A stretch of 64,000 bases of DNA from Streptomyces globisporus (GTDB lineage Bacteria; Actinomycetota; Actinomycetes; Streptomycetales; Streptomycetaceae): assembly GCA_014649555.1 (NCBI GenBank), contig BMTG01000015.1:62001-126000 (forward strand). Reading direction: 5' to 3'. Shown in pieces: positions 44,158 to 53,819 of this stretch. Under the pieces are notes generated by a model. That model had not been told where the DNA came from and made no database searches. It saw only the letters and a program-made list of their open reading frames with translations. The number at the start of each line of letters is the position of its first letter. Position 1 is the stretch's first letter. The translations under genes were made by a program, and so were the position numbers.

Positions 44158-44993
44158 GGGGTGGCGGCGCGCCGCCACCCGGTCACCGGGCCGGGGTTCT
44201 CGGCGTCGGCGGGCGTGATCCAGAACGCCTTGCCCGTCGCGGCGTCGAACTGGGCGCCCGAGCGTCCGTCGCCGGAGGAGCGGCCGGTGAGCCGTCGTCC
44301 GATCCAGGGGGCCAGGTGCTGCCGGGCGAAGCGGATGTCCTCCGTCCGCCGGGCCGCCCAGCGCGGCGGTGCGGTCGCGGGCATCCGCGCCCGCCAGTCC
44401 AGCTCGGCCGGCAGACCCAGCGTCTGCCAGACGGCCTCGGCGACGCGCCGGTGGCCCTCGGCGGCGAGGTGGAGCCGGTCCACGTCCCACATCCGGGGGT
44501 CGGCGATCGAGGGCGCGGAGTAGAGGTCCACCACCGCGGCGCCGTGCTGCCCGGCCAGATCGTCGATCAGGGCGAACAGCGCCTCCACCCGGGGCCGGAA
44601 CCGGTCGAACACCGGCCCGCTGCGCCCGGGGCTGCGCATCAGCACCAGCTGTTTGCAGGTCGGCGCGAGACGCTCCACGGCCTCTTCGAGCCGACCCCTG
44701 ACCATGCCCATGTCGCACTTCGGGCGCAACGTGTCGTTGAGCCCGCCGACGAGTGTGACCACATCGGCCCGGAGCCCGGCTGCCGCCTCCACCTGCTCGT
44801 CGACGATCTGGCCGATGAGCTTCCCGCGTACGGCGAGATTGGCGTACCGGAAACCGGGGGACCGGACCGCGAGCCGGGCGGCGAGGATGTCGGCCCAGCC
44901 CCGGTACGTACCGTCGGCGAGCAGGTCGGACATGCCCTCGGTGAACGAGTCGCCGACCGCGACGAAACTGGTGTAGGAGGCATTCAATTCCAT
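44145..44993 (-). CDS. SGNH/GDSL hydrolase
   Basis: A 282-residue esterase/lipase-like protein with the SGNH blocks: 'VAVGDSFTEGMSD' (block I Ser near residue 16), 'RGKLIGQIVDEQ' (Gly/Asn block region), 'LVGGLNDTLRP' (Asn) and 'WDVDRLHLAAEGH' (Asp and His). No signal peptide, so probably cytoplasmic. The C-terminal 80 residues are basic and unrelated to the catalytic fold. Substrate unknown. Confidence 0.82.
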   Translation of the reverse strand: MELNASYTSFVAVGDSFTEGMSDLLADGTYRGWADILAARLAVRSPGFRYANLAVRGKLIGQIVDEQVEAAAGLRADVVTLVGGLNDTLRPKCDMGMVRGRLEEAVERLAPTCKQLVLMRSPGRSGPVFDRFRPRVEALFALIDDLAGQHGAAVVDLYSAPSIADPRMWDVDRLHLAAEGHRRVAEAVWQTLGLPAELDWRARMPATAPPRWAARRTEDIRFARQHLAPWIGRRLTGRSSGDGRSGAQFDAATGKAFWITPADAENPGPVTGWRRAATPAPS

Positions 44994-45045
44994 GGCCCGA
45001 TGAGCGTACCGGTCGGTAGGTCGGGTAGGCCAGTCGGTCGGCCGG

Positions 45046-46065
45046 TCAGCGGGACCCCGGCCGTCCGACGAGTTCGCGCAGCACGTCCTCCATCGTGACC
45101 ATGCCCGCCAGCCGCCCGTCCTCGTCGAGGACCGCCGCCAGATGGGTCCGGCTGCGGCGCAGCGCGGTCAGCGCGTCGTCCAGCGGGGTCGCCGCCCGGA
45201 CCCGGGCGATCGGCCGCATCGCCGACACCGGGAAGGGAACGTCGCGGGGCATGGCGTCCAGGGCGTCCTTCACATGGAGGTAGCCGAGGATGCGCTGCTC
45301 GCTGTCCATCACCGGGAAGCGGGAGAACCCGGATTCGGACGAGAGCCGCTCCAGCTCCTCCGGGGTCGTGCCGACCCTGGCGTACAGCACCCGGTCGACC
45401 GGCATCACCACGTCCCGCACGGGCCGGCGCCCCAGCTCCAGAGCATGGTGGAGGCGTTGCGCGGAACGGTCGTCCACGAGTCCGGCGTCTCCCGCGTCCT
45501 GCACCAGCCGGGCCAGTTCGTCGTCCGAGAACGTCGCGGAGACCTCGTCCTTCGTCTCCACCCGCAACAGTTTGAGCAGGGCGTTGGCGAACGCGTTGAT
45601 CGCGAAGATCACCGGCCGCAGGGCCCGGGCCATCGCGACCAGCGGCGGGCCGAGCGCCAGGGCGCTGCGTGTCGGTTCGGCCAGAGCGATGTTCTTCGGG
45701 ACCATCTCGCCCAGCAGCATGTGCAGATACGTCGCCACGCTCAGGGCGATGACGAACGACAGCGGGTGCACCAGACCGTGCGGCACCCCGACCGTGTCGA
45801 AGACCGGCTCCAGCAGATGCGCGATGGCCGGTTCGGCGACGATGCCCAGCACCAGGGTGCAGAGCGTGATGCCGAGCTGGGCGGCGGCGAGCAGCGCGGA
45901 GACGTGCTCCAGGCCCCAGATGACACTGCGGGCCCGCCGGTTGCCGGCCTCGGCCTCCGGCTCGATCTGGCTGCGGCGCACCGAGATCAGGGCGAACTCG
46001 GCGCCGACGAAGAAGGCGTTGGCCACGAGGGTCAGCAGACCGATGAAGAGCTGCAGAACGATCAC
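45046..46065 (-). CDS. CNNM/CBS-domain membrane protein (hemolysin family)
   Basis: A 339-residue protein: DUF21/CNNM transmembrane domain in residues 1-180 ('LFIGLLTLVANAFFVGAEFALISVRR', 'AQLGITLCTLVLG', 'GEMVPKNIALA') and a tandem CBS pair in 200-335 ('VVMPVDRVLYARVGTTPEELERL', 'LAAVLDEDGRLAGMVTMEDVLRELVG'). CNNM-type proteins export magnesium or cobalt. It has no C-terminal CorC/HlyC domain. Its GTG overlaps the stop of the upstream paralogue by four bases. Confidence 0.82.
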   Translation of the reverse strand: MIVLQLFIGLLTLVANAFFVGAEFALISVRRSQIEPEAEAGNRRARSVIWGLEHVSALLAAAQLGITLCTLVLGIVAEPAIAHLLEPVFDTVGVPHGLVHPLSFVIALSVATYLHMLLGEMVPKNIALAEPTRSALALGPPLVAMARALRPVIFAINAFANALLKLLRVETKDEVSATFSDDELARLVQDAGDAGLVDDRSAQRLHHALELGRRPVRDVVMPVDRVLYARVGTTPEELERLSSESGFSRFPVMDSEQRILGYLHVKDALDAMPRDVPFPVSAMRPIARVRAATPLDDALTALRRSRTHLAAVLDEDGRLAGMVTMEDVLRELVGRPGSR

Positions 46066-47399
46066 CGTTCGTCCTCCGTCCGGTCCTCGGACCCCGGCAG
46101 CGGGGCGTGCAGCAGGGCTCGCGCGGCCCGGCGGCCCGACGCGTCCACCACATCGATGCGCCAGCCCGCCAGCTCGACGCTGTCGTCCACCGTCGGGATC
46201 CGTCCGAGCTCGGCCGCGATCAGCCCGGCGAGGGTCTCGTAGGGCCCCTCCGGCACCCGCAGACCGATCCTGCTGAGCTGGTCGGTGCGCGCCGCCCCGT
46301 CCGCCGACCACAGCGTGCGGCCGTCGGCGTCCTCACCCGCGGCGGCGAGATCGGGTGTCTCGTGCGGATCGTGCTCGTCGCGGACCTCGCCGACGACTTC
46401 CTCCACGATGTCCTCCAGCGTCGCGACCCCGGCCGTACCGCCGTACTCGTCGATCACCACGGCCATGGCGAGCTTGCCGGACAGCCGGTCCAGCAGTTTG
46501 TCCACGGTGAGCGTCTCCGGTACGAGCAGGGGCTCGCGCAGCAGTTCCGAGACGCGGGTGCGGGGCCGCCGGTCGGCGGGGATCGCCAGGACGTCCTTGA
46601 TGTGGGCCACCCCGACCACGGTGTCCAGGCTGCCCCGGTAGACGGGGAAGCGGGACAGACCGGTCGCCCGCGTGGCGTTGGCGACGTCCTCGGCCGTCGC
46701 GTGCAGCTCCAGCGCGGTCACCTGGACCCGCGGGGTCATCACGTTCTCCGCCGTCAGCTCCGAGAGGTTCAGGGTGCGGACGAACAGCTCGGCCGTGTCC
46801 GCCTCCAGCGCGCCCTCCTTCGCGGAGTGCCGGGCCAGCGCCACCAGCTCCTGCGGGCTGCGGGCGGAGGCCAGCTCCTCGGTCGGCTCCAGGCCGAAGC
46901 GGCGCACGATCCGGTTGGCGGTGTTGTTCAGGTGGCTGATGAAGGGCCGGAACACCGCCGTGAACCCCCGTTGCGGTGTCGCCACCGCCTTGGCGACGGC
47001 CAGCGGGGAGGAGATCGCCCAGTTCTTCGGGACCAGCTCGCCGACCACCATCAGAACCACCGTGGACAGCGCCGTGCCGATGACGAGCGCCAGGGTGGAC
47101 GCGGCGGCCGGATGCAGCCCCGCCGCCTCGACGGGGCCGCGGATCAGCTTGGCGATGGACGGCTCGGAGAGCATGCCGATCACCAGGTTGGTCACGGTGA
47201 TGCCGAGCTGGGCCCCCGAGAGCTGGAACGTGAGACTCCGGACGGCCTTCAGCGCGCTCGCGGCACCCCGCTCGCCCCGCTCGACAGCCCGTTCGAGTTC
47301 GCCCCGCTCCACCGTGGTCAGGGAGAACTCCGCCGCGACGAACGCGCCGCAGGCGACGCAGAGCAGCAGGGCGACGAGCAGCAGAAGCACTTCGGTCAT
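46062..47399 (-). CDS. CNNM/CBS/CorC-domain membrane protein
   Basis: A 445-residue paralogue of the next gene with an additional C-terminal CorC/HlyC domain (about residues 350-430, 'EGPYETLAGLIAAELGRIP'). The DUF21 domain covers residues 1-190 ('VAAEFSLTTVERGELERA', 'GELVPKNWAISSP') and the CBS pair 210-340 ('VMTPRVQVTALELHATAEDV', 'AMAVVIDEYGGTAGVATLEDIVEEVVG'). The two genes are translated together and may form a heteromer that transports divalent cations (inference). Confidence 0.83.
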   Translation of the reverse strand: MTEVLLLLVALLLCVACGAFVAAEFSLTTVERGELERAVERGERGAASALKAVRSLTFQLSGAQLGITVTNLVIGMLSEPSIAKLIRGPVEAAGLHPAAASTLALVIGTALSTVVLMVVGELVPKNWAISSPLAVAKAVATPQRGFTAVFRPFISHLNNTANRIVRRFGLEPTEELASARSPQELVALARHSAKEGALEADTAELFVRTLNLSELTAENVMTPRVQVTALELHATAEDVANATRATGLSRFPVYRGSLDTVVGVAHIKDVLAIPADRRPRTRVSELLREPLLVPETLTVDKLLDRLSGKLAMAVVIDEYGGTAGVATLEDIVEEVVGEVRDEHDPHETPDLAAAGEDADGRTLWSADGAARTDQLSRIGLRVPEGPYETLAGLIAAELGRIPTVDDSVELAGWRIDVVDASGRRAARALLHAPLPGSEDRTEDER

Positions 47400-47504
47400 C
47401 GGTTCACCTCCGTCCCATGATCGGGCAGGGGCGGGGGGATCGCGCGGTGTCGGTGGAGCATGGTCATCGTAGGCATCTGCCCAGCGAGGCCCCCTCCTAC
47501 CGCG

Positions 47505-47936
47505 TCAGTCCGTCAGATGCCTCACCCAGCGGCTCCACTGCGGCTCGGGCTCGTACCCCGCCGCGCGCCAGGCGTGGTGGGCGGAGGTGTTGCGGTCGAG
47601 GACCATGGCGTCGGCGCGCCGCCCGCCCAGAGCGGTGAACCGTTCCTCCGCCGCCGCGAGGAGGGCGCTGCCCACGCCCCTGCGCCGCTGGTCCGGGTGG
47701 ACCGCGAGGCGGTAGAGATGGCAGCGCCAGCCGTCGAAGCCCGCGATGACGGTGCCGACCAGTTCCCCCTCCCGCTCGGCCAGGATCAACGCCTCGGGGT
47801 CCCGTTCCACCAGGCGGGCGACCCCGTCCCCGTCGTCGCTGATGCTGGTGCCCTCGGCGGCCCCCTTCCAGAAGGCGAGGACCCCGTCCAGATCGGCGGG
47901 GGTCGCGGACCGTATCGACAGCGAAAGATCGTTCAT
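47505..47936 (-). CDS. GNAT family N-acetyltransferase
   Basis: A 143-residue single-domain acetyltransferase resembling the YpeA/RimI group: 'IRSATPADLDGVLAFWKGA', the acetyl-CoA loop in 'RLAVHPDQRRRGVGSALLAAAEERF' and 'MVLDRNTSAHHAWRAAGYEP'. Starts at 47936 or, three residues earlier, at 47945. Substrate unknown. Confidence 0.82.
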   Translation of the reverse strand: MNDLSLSIRSATPADLDGVLAFWKGAAEGTSISDDGDGVARLVERDPEALILAEREGELVGTVIAGFDGWRCHLYRLAVHPDQRRRGVGSALLAAAEERFTALGGRRADAMVLDRNTSAHHAWRAAGYEPEPQWSRWVRHLTD

Positions 47937-48005
47937 GGCGGCCATCCCACCATCCGCCGCGCCGGGCGTCGATCGCATTCCGCCGCATTCCGCAGGGCGG
48001 AGAAA

Positions 48006-48102
48006 CGCGCCCGAGCAGGTCCGCGATCCGGTGCTGCTGGTGAAGCAGGGCAAGGCGGACGTGCGGGCGATCGCCGACGAGCTGCGCCGGCGGAGCGTGT
48101 GA
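48006..48102 (+). pseudogene. Possible 3' fragment of a lost gene
   Basis: Twenty-nine codons ending in TGA at 48100-48102 read 'EQVRDPVLLVKQGKADVRA' and 'IADELRRRSV' with G or C in 28 of 29 third positions, exactly as in real genes here. Upstream of about 48006 the frame loses this bias. No start or family match is evident. It is in the 170-base gap between the GNAT and methyltransferase genes and may be the end of a deleted gene. Confidence 0.35.
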
Positions 48103-48105
48103 GGC

Positions 48106-48789
48106 TCAGTCCCCGTTCTCCGTGAACGGCTTGCGGGCCACCCCCAGGACACAGGGCGACGAGGGCATCTGAAGACCCGTCTCCGGGATGCGCAGCCTGC
48201 GGTACGTGCCCAGCTCGAAGCCCGCCGCCTCGATCGCGGCCAGCGGGTCCCGGGCCGTGTGGCAGCCGCCGAAGAGCAGCGGCCACACGGTCCGGTCGGC
48301 CGCTCGCTGCGCCGTCGCCAGCGCGCGCCCCGGCGCCAGCCCGTGCTCGAAGAACCGCAGTTCGCCGCCCGGCCGCAGGACCCGCTTGATCTCGGCGAGC
48401 GCCCGGGGCAGATCCCGTACGGTGCACAGGACCAGGGACGCCACCGCCCCGTCGAACGCCTCGCTCTTGACCGGCAGCGCCTCGGCCGCCCCCGGCACCA
48501 CGTCCACCGGCACCTCGGCGCGCAGGGCGGCGCGGACCGCGAGCTGCCGCAGCGAGCGTTCCGGCTCCAGGGCCACCACCTCCGAGACGGCGCCGGGGTA
48601 GTGGGTGAAGTTCAGCCCGTTTCCCGCACCGACCTCGATGACCCGGCCGGAGAGCCCCGACAGCAGCTCCTCCCGGTACGCGGCGACGCCGCCCTTCACA
48701 TCCGCGGCCTCGCTGAACCGGGCGTAGAAGCGGGCGAAGACCGGGTGGTGCACGGCGTCCCGGGGGAGCTTCCTGCTGCGCAGCTGCAT
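48106..48789 (-). CDS. Class I SAM-dependent methyltransferase
   Basis: A 227-residue methyltransferase. The SAM-binding motif I is 'RVIEVGAGNGLNFTHYPG', followed by 'VVALEPERSLRQLA', and the substrate region includes 'LVLCTVRDLPRALAEIKRVLRPGGELRFFEHG', as in small-molecule methyltransferases of the UbiE/METTL7 type. Substrate unknown. Confidence 0.83.
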   Translation of the reverse strand: MQLRSRKLPRDAVHHPVFARFYARFSEAADVKGGVAAYREELLSGLSGRVIEVGAGNGLNFTHYPGAVSEVVALEPERSLRQLAVRAALRAEVPVDVVPGAAEALPVKSEAFDGAVASLVLCTVRDLPRALAEIKRVLRPGGELRFFEHGLAPGRALATAQRAADRTVWPLLFGGCHTARDPLAAIEAAGFELGTYRRLRIPETGLQMPSSPCVLGVARKPFTENGD

Positions 48790-48932
48790 GACGGACCTCC
48801 GTTACGGAGTGGGCGTGAGGCTCCTGGACAATTCTCCCCCGAATTGCCCGCGGGTAGCCCCCGGGACAGTCCCCGAACGGCCCCGGGGCTCCGGTCCGGG
48901 GCCTCGGGGCCGTCGCGGAGCGCGCAGACCTC

Positions 48933-49631
48933 TCAGCGCCGCCCCGGGGCCCAGCTCCCGCCCAGCTCCGGGGCGAGCCAGCGCGCCGCGCCCGCAGCGA
49001 AGTCCGCGCCCGGCAGCGCACCCGCACCGGCCGGTACCGCGCCCAGCAGCGGCGCACCGGCCGCCACCGGCAGGTCCTCGATGTTGCACCGGGACGCGAG
49101 GTCCGGCTCCGCCGGCATGCTGCCGATCACCACACCCCGGCAGCCAAGGCCCCGGCTCCGCAGCGCCTCGGCCGTCAACGCGGTGGCGTTCAGCGTGCCC
49201 AGACCGGCGGGGGCCACCACCAGCACGGGCGCGGACAGCAGCCGGGCCGCGTCCGCGAGGGTGGAGCCCTCGTCGTCGAACCGCACGAGCAGCCCGCCCG
49301 CACCCTCCACCAGCACGAGGTCGTGCTCGGTGGCCAGCTTCTGAGCCGCCTCGGCGACCTCGAACGGCCGCACCGGCGCGAGACCTGCCCGCCGGGCGGC
49401 CGTGGCCGGGGCCAACGGCTCCGGGAACCGGGCCAGTTCGACCGCGGTCACATGGCTTCCCGCCAGGCGTGCGACCTCGGCCGCGTCGCCCGGCTCCCCG
49501 GGGGCGAGCCCGGTCTGCGCGGGCTTGAGCACCGCGACCCGGCGTCCCCGCGCGGCGGCCGCCACCGCGGCGGTCACCACGGTCTTGCCGATCTCCGTGC
49601 CCGTACCGGACACCACCAGAATCGTCGACAT
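48933..49631 (-). CDS. bioD: Dethiobiotin synthetase BioD
   Basis: A 232-residue enzyme that closes the ureido ring of dethiobiotin from 7,8-diaminopelargonic acid, CO2 and ATP. The P-loop is '[18 protein letters not shown]' at residues 6-23, followed by Lys of '[12 protein letters not shown]' and '[16 protein letters not shown]'. It lies six bases after bioA and is the last gene of the bioB-bioA-bioD operon. Confidence 0.93.
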   Translation of the reverse strand: MSTILVVSGTGTEIGKTVVTAAVAAAARGRRVAVLKPAQTGLAPGEPGDAAEVARLAGSHVTAVELARFPEPLAPATAARRAGLAPVRPFEVAEAAQKLATEHDLVLVEGAGGLLVRFDDEGSTLADAARLLSAPVLVVAPAGLGTLNATALTAEALRSRGLGCRGVVIGSMPAEPDLASRCNIEDLPVAAGAPLLGAVPAGAGALPGADFAAGAARWLAPELGGSWAPGRR

Positions 49632-49637
49632 ATCGCC

Positions 49638-50999
49638 TCAGCCCTCCCGTACCGCGGCGCACACGGCCCGGCAGATCCGTGCCACGTCCTCGTCACCCGT
49701 GACGTACGGCGGCATCGTGTAGACGAGATCGCGGAACGGCCGCAGCCACACGCCCTCGCGCACGGCCGCGCGGGTCGCCGCCGCCATGTCCACCTGGTGG
49801 TCGAGCTGGACGACCCCGATCGCCCCGAGGACGCGTACGTCCACCACACCCGCGAGGTCCGCGGCGGGCGCGAGCCCGGAGCGCAGCCCCGCGCCGATCC
49901 GTGCCACCTCGCCCTCCCAGTCCTGCCCGAGCAGCAGGTCCACCGAGGCCGAGGCCACCGATGCGGCCAGCGGATTGCCCATGAACGTCGGCCCGTGCGC
50001 CAGCACCGGGACCTCGCCGCTGGAGATGCCCTCGGCCACCCGGGTGGTGCACAGCGTCGCTGCCATCGTGAGATAGCCGCCGGTCAGCGCCTTGCCGACG
50101 CACATGACGTCCGGCGAGATCCCGGCATGCCCGGCGGCGAACAGCGTGCCCGTACGCCCGAAACCGGTCGCGATCTCGTCGAGGACCAGCAGCACGTCGT
50201 GCTCGTCGCACGCCTCGCGCAGCACCCGCAGATAGGCGGGGGAGTGGAACCGCATCCCGCCGGCCCCCTGCACCACCGGCTCCACGACGACCGCCGCCAA
50301 CTCCTCGGCGTGCGCGGCGATCAGCTCCCGCAGATGCGCGACGTACGCGGGATCCGGCTCCGCGTCGAAGCCGTCCGGCGGGGCGTCGGCGAAGACCTGC
50401 CGGGGGAGGGAGCCCGACCACAGCTCGTGCATCCCGCCCTCCGGGTCGCACACCGACATCGGCTGCCAGGTGTCCCCGTGGTAGCCCCCGCGCCAGGTCA
50501 GCAGCCGCCGCTTGGCCGGACGGCCCGCCGAACGCCAGTACTGCAGGCACATCTTGACCGCGACCTCGACCGACACCGAACCGGAGTCGGCCAGGAAGAC
50601 ATGCCGGAGCGGCTCCGGAGTGATCTCCACCAGCCGGGTCGCCAGCCGGACGGCGGGCTCGTGCGTGAGCCCGCCGAACATCACATGGCTCATCCGGTCC
50701 AGCTGGCCGCGTGCGGCCTCGTTGAGGACCGGGTGGTTGTAGCCGTGCACCGCCGACCACCAGGACGACATGCCGTCCACCAACTCGCACTGCCCCTCGA
50801 CGGGTTCGGCGAGCCGGAGCCGCACCCCGGAGGCCGACTCCACGATCAGCGGCTCCTGGCGGCCCGGCATCGGACCGTACGGGTGCCAGACGTGCGCCCG
50901 GTCGAGCGCCCGCAGTTCGTCGGGGGCGTACGGCTTCGGCGCGGCGGATCCGGAGTGCGCGGCCTGCTGGGGGAGTGCGGGGGCGGATGGCTCAGGCAT
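49638..50999 (-). CDS. bioA: DAPA aminotransferase BioA
   Basis: A 453-residue class III PLP aminotransferase that converts 7-keto-8-aminopelargonate to 7,8-diaminopelargonate using S-adenosylmethionine as amino donor. '[16 protein letters not shown]' and the Schiff-base region '[17 protein letters not shown]' (Lys of GKALTGG) are clear, and '[11 protein letters not shown]' at the N-terminus is BioA-specific. The start at 50999 overlaps the bioB end by eight bases. Confidence 0.94.
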   Translation of the reverse strand: MPEPSAPALPQQAAHSGSAAPKPYAPDELRALDRAHVWHPYGPMPGRQEPLIVESASGVRLRLAEPVEGQCELVDGMSSWWSAVHGYNHPVLNEAARGQLDRMSHVMFGGLTHEPAVRLATRLVEITPEPLRHVFLADSGSVSVEVAVKMCLQYWRSAGRPAKRRLLTWRGGYHGDTWQPMSVCDPEGGMHELWSGSLPRQVFADAPPDGFDAEPDPAYVAHLRELIAAHAEELAAVVVEPVVQGAGGMRFHSPAYLRVLREACDEHDVLLVLDEIATGFGRTGTLFAAGHAGISPDVMCVGKALTGGYLTMAATLCTTRVAEGISSGEVPVLAHGPTFMGNPLAASVASASVDLLLGQDWEGEVARIGAGLRSGLAPAADLAGVVDVRVLGAIGVVQLDHQVDMAAATRAAVREGVWLRPFRDLVYTMPPYVTGDEDVARICRAVCAAVREG

Positions 51000-52254
51000 T
51001 GGGGGCGAGATCCGTCCCCGCACCGCGCCGGCGCACCGCCACCAGACCCGTACGCGGCGCGCCGTTCGCCTCCGTACGCCCGGCCGGAACGTCCGCGTCC
51101 GCGTCGGCGACCGCCACCGGCTCCTGCTCCCCGTGGCCACCGCACGGTCCGCAGCCGCCACCGCCCCCGTGCGAACCGCAGCCCGCGGACTCCTGCGTTC
51201 CGCACCCGGCCGGCTCCGCCGCCGTACCGCAGCCTCCGGCCAGTGCGTCGGCCCGGTGGCGCGGCAGCGTCGTCGTGCCCGCGCCCTCCACCTCGAAACC
51301 GGCGTCCGTGATCATGTCGAGGTCGGCCTGACCGGCCTGGCCCTCACTCGTCAGGTAGTCGCCCAGGAAGATCGAGTTGACCAGGTGCAGCGCCAGCGGC
51401 TGCATCGAGCGCAGGTGTACCTCACGGCCGCCCGCGAGCCGCACCTCGACGTCAGGGCAGACGAACCGGACCATCGCCAGAATCCGCAGGCAGCGCTGCG
51501 GGGTGAGGTTCCACTCCTTGGCGAGCGGCGTGCCCTCGAACGGGATCAGGAAGTTCACCGGCACCGAGTCCGGGTCCAGGTCGCGCAGCGCGAACACCAC
51601 GTCGGCCAGGTCCTTGTCGCTCTCGCCCATCCCGGCGATCAGCCCGGAACACGCCGAGAGCCCGGCGGCCTGGGCCTGCTGCACGGTCTCCACCCGGTCC
51701 GCGTAGGTGTGGGTGGTGGTGATCGCCCCGTACGTCTCCTCGGACGTGTTCAGGTTGTGGTTGTACGCGTCGGCGCCCGCCGAACGCAGCCGGTCGGCCT
51801 GGCCGTCGGAGAGCAGACCGAGGCAGGCGCAGACCTCGATGCCCTCGTTCTCCCCCTTGATGGCCTCGATGGTCTTGGTGACCCGGTCCACGTCCCGGTC
51901 CGTGGGGCCGCGTCCGCTGGCCACCAGGCAGACCCGCTTCGCGCCGCCCGCGACCCCGGCGGCGGCGGCCTTGGACGCCTCCTCCGGCTTCAGCCAGGTG
52001 TACTTGAGGATTCCGGCCTTCGAGCCGAGCCGCTGCGAGCAGTAGGAGCAGTCCTCGGGGCAGAGCCCGGACTTCAGGTTGACCAGATAGTTGAGCTTGA
52101 CGCGCCGCCCGAACCACTGACGGCGCACCTTCCCGGCGGCGGCCACCACGTCGAGCAGCTCGTCGTCGGAGGTCGCCAGTACGGCGAGCGCTTCTTCGCG
52201 GGTCGGCAGTTCGCGCCGCAGCCCCTTGTCCACCAGCGTGTTCAGCAGGTCCAT
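50992..52254 (-). CDS. bioB: Biotin synthase BioB with Cys-rich tail
   Basis: A 420-residue radical-SAM enzyme that inserts sulfur into dethiobiotin. The [4Fe-4S] motif is '[14 protein letters not shown]' near residue 65, and the Arg and other cluster ligands are in the '[10 protein letters not shown]' and '[10 protein letters not shown]' blocks. Typical BioB proteins have about 320-350 residues; this one ends in an extra tail of about 75 residues rich in Gly, Cys and His (eight Cys, for example '[13 protein letters not shown]', '[15 protein letters not shown]'). The tail may bind iron or other metal. The operon's first gene; divergent from bioF across 148 bases. Confidence 0.93.
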   Translation of the reverse strand: MDLLNTLVDKGLRRELPTREEALAVLATSDDELLDVVAAAGKVRRQWFGRRVKLNYLVNLKSGLCPEDCSYCSQRLGSKAGILKYTWLKPEEASKAAAAGVAGGAKRVCLVASGRGPTDRDVDRVTKTIEAIKGENEGIEVCACLGLLSDGQADRLRSAGADAYNHNLNTSEETYGAITTTHTYADRVETVQQAQAAGLSACSGLIAGMGESDKDLADVVFALRDLDPDSVPVNFLIPFEGTPLAKEWNLTPQRCLRILAMVRFVCPDVEVRLAGGREVHLRSMQPLALHLVNSIFLGDYLTSEGQAGQADLDMITDAGFEVEGAGTTTLPRHRADALAGGCGTAAEPAGCGTQESAGCGSHGGGGGCGPCGGHGEQEPVAVADADADVPAGRTEANGAPRTGLVAVRRRGAGTDLAPNA

Positions 52255-52320
52255 GAAAGATGATCCTGGCCTACGGCACCGCCTCCAGCCAAGGAGGAAC
52301 CAGACAGGAGAGCCGGGCGG

Positions 52321-52368
52321 GGGTGTGTGTATTGCCACACCCTGACCTGCTGCGCACCCGGCTAGGGT
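52321..52368. promoter_or_regulatory. bioF/bioB divergent promoter region with inverted repeat
   Basis: GGGTGTG (52321-52327) and CACACCC (52336-52342) form a seven-base inverted repeat around an eight-base AT-containing spacer. Directly downstream, CTGACC (52342-52347) and TAGGGT (52363-52368) are 15 bases apart and could be the bioF promoter. The repeat may be the operator of a biotin repressor, but no such gene is in the window. Confidence 0.5.
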
Positions 52369-52402
52369 CTGTGGGCTGCCTACAAAGACAGGGACCCGCC
52401 CC

Positions 52403-53563
52403 ATGTCCTTCGCCCCGTTCGACTGGATCGACGCCGAGGCCCGCCACCGGGCCGCCGCCGGACTCGTACGCACCCTGCGTCCGCGCGACGCCGAGCCGGA
52501 GCTGCTGGACCTCGCGAGCAACGACTACCTGGGCCTCACCCGGCACCCCGAGGTCACCGCCGCCGCGGCGGCCGCCGCCCACCGCTGGGGAGCGGGCGCC
52601 ACCGGCTCCCGGCTGGTCACCGGCTCCACCGCCCTGCACGCCGAACTCGAACGGGAGCTGGCCGCGTTCTGCGGTTTCGAGGCGGCCCTCGTGCTCTCCT
52701 CCGGGTACGCGGCCAACCTCGCCGCGCTGACCGCGCTGTCCGGGCGCGGCTCCCTCATCGTCTCCGACGCGGGCAACCACGCCTCGATCGTGGACGGCTG
52801 CCGGCTCTCCCGCGCCGAGACCGCCGTCGTCCCCCACGCCGATCCGGACGCGGTCGCCAAGGCGTTCGGGGCCCATGACGGCCGGGCCCTCGCGGTCACC
52901 GACTCGGTCTTCTCCGTCGACGGCGACGCTGCCCCGCTCCCGGCCCTGGCCGAGGTCTGCCGTTCGGCGAACGCCGCCCTGCTGGTCGACGACGCCCACG
53001 GCCTCGGCGTCCTGGGCGACGGCGGACGGGGAGCGCTCGCGGCGGCCGGACTGGCGGGCGGCGGCGGGGTCGTGGCCACCCTCACCCTGTCCAAGTCGTT
53101 GGGCAGCCAGGGCGGAGCGGTCCTCGGACCCGCCCGGGTCATCGACCACCTGGTCAACACGGCCCGGACGTTCATTTTCGACACCGGACTCGCCCCGGCG
53201 GCCGTCGGCGGCGCGCTCGGCGCCCTCGGGGTGCTGCGCCGGGAGCCCGAACGGGCCGCCCGCGCCCGGGACGTGGCCACCGCGCTGTACACGCGGCTCA
53301 CCGCCGCCGGGCTGGAGGCGGTCCGGCCCGACGCGGCCGTCGTCTCCGTCCGGGCGCCGTCGGCGGACGCGGCGGTGCGCTGGGCGGCCGACTGCCGCAC
53401 GGCCGGAATGGCGGTGGGCTGCTTCCGCCCGCCGTCCGTTCCGGACGGCATCTCCCGGCTGCGGCTGACCGCGCGCGCCGACCTGACCGAGGAGCAGATC
53501 ACGACCGCGGTGGCCACGATCGTCGCCACCGCTTCCCGGCAGGCGGGCACCGACGTCAGCTGA
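52403..53563 (+). CDS. bioF: 8-amino-7-oxononanoate synthase BioF
   Basis: A 386-residue alpha-oxoamine synthase that condenses pimeloyl-thioester with alanine, the first committed step of the biotin ring pathway. '[15 protein letters not shown]' and '[16 protein letters not shown]' (Schiff-base Lys) define the family. It is divergent from bioB rather than part of the operon, and no bioC or bioH is nearby, so pimelate synthesis is encoded elsewhere. Confidence 0.93.
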   Translation: MSFAPFDWIDAEARHRAAAGLVRTLRPRDAEPELLDLASNDYLGLTRHPEVTAAAAAAAHRWGAGATGSRLVTGSTALHAELERELAAFCGFEAALVLSSGYAANLAALTALSGRGSLIVSDAGNHASIVDGCRLSRAETAVVPHADPDAVAKAFGAHDGRALAVTDSVFSVDGDAAPLPALAEVCRSANAALLVDDAHGLGVLGDGGRGALAAAGLAGGGGVVATLTLSKSLGSQGGAVLGPARVIDHLVNTARTFIFDTGLAPAAVGGALGALGVLRREPERAARARDVATALYTRLTAAGLEAVRPDAAVVSVRAPSADAAVRWAADCRTAGMAVGCFRPPSVPDGISRLRLTARADLTEEQITTAVATIVATASRQAGTDVS

Positions 53564-53810
53564 TGTGCCGTGGACCCGCTCCGTCCGGACCGAGCCCGTT
53601 CACGAAGGTGGTCCAGGCCGCCGCCGAGAACCGCAGCGGTGGCCGGTCCACGTCCTTCGAATCGCGTACGGCGAGGAGCGCGTCGGTGAACCGCGCGCTC
53701 TCCACGCAGTTGTTCATCCCGGTCGACCGGCTGCTGCGCCGCCACTGAAGGGCGGACGGCGGTGGCATCGATGGCGGCGGTGCGTCGGGCAGTGCGCGTC
53801 GGTCTGACAT
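53556..53810 (-). CDS. DUF397 protein
   Basis: An 84-residue member of the DUF397 family common in Streptomyces, with 'WRRSSRSTGMNNCVESARF' (the SSYS/NCVE signature), 'VRDSKD' and the C-terminal 'LRFSAAAWTTFVNGL'. Such proteins accompany WhiJ/AbaA-type XRE regulators and can neutralise them. It starts nine bases after the XRE gene and its last eight bases overlap the bioF end. Confidence 0.85.
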   Translation of the reverse strand: MSDRRALPDAPPPSMPPPSALQWRRSSRSTGMNNCVESARFTDALLAVRDSKDVDRPPLRFSAAAWTTFVNGLGPDGAGPRHIS

Positions 53811-53819
53811 GGCGGCCCC

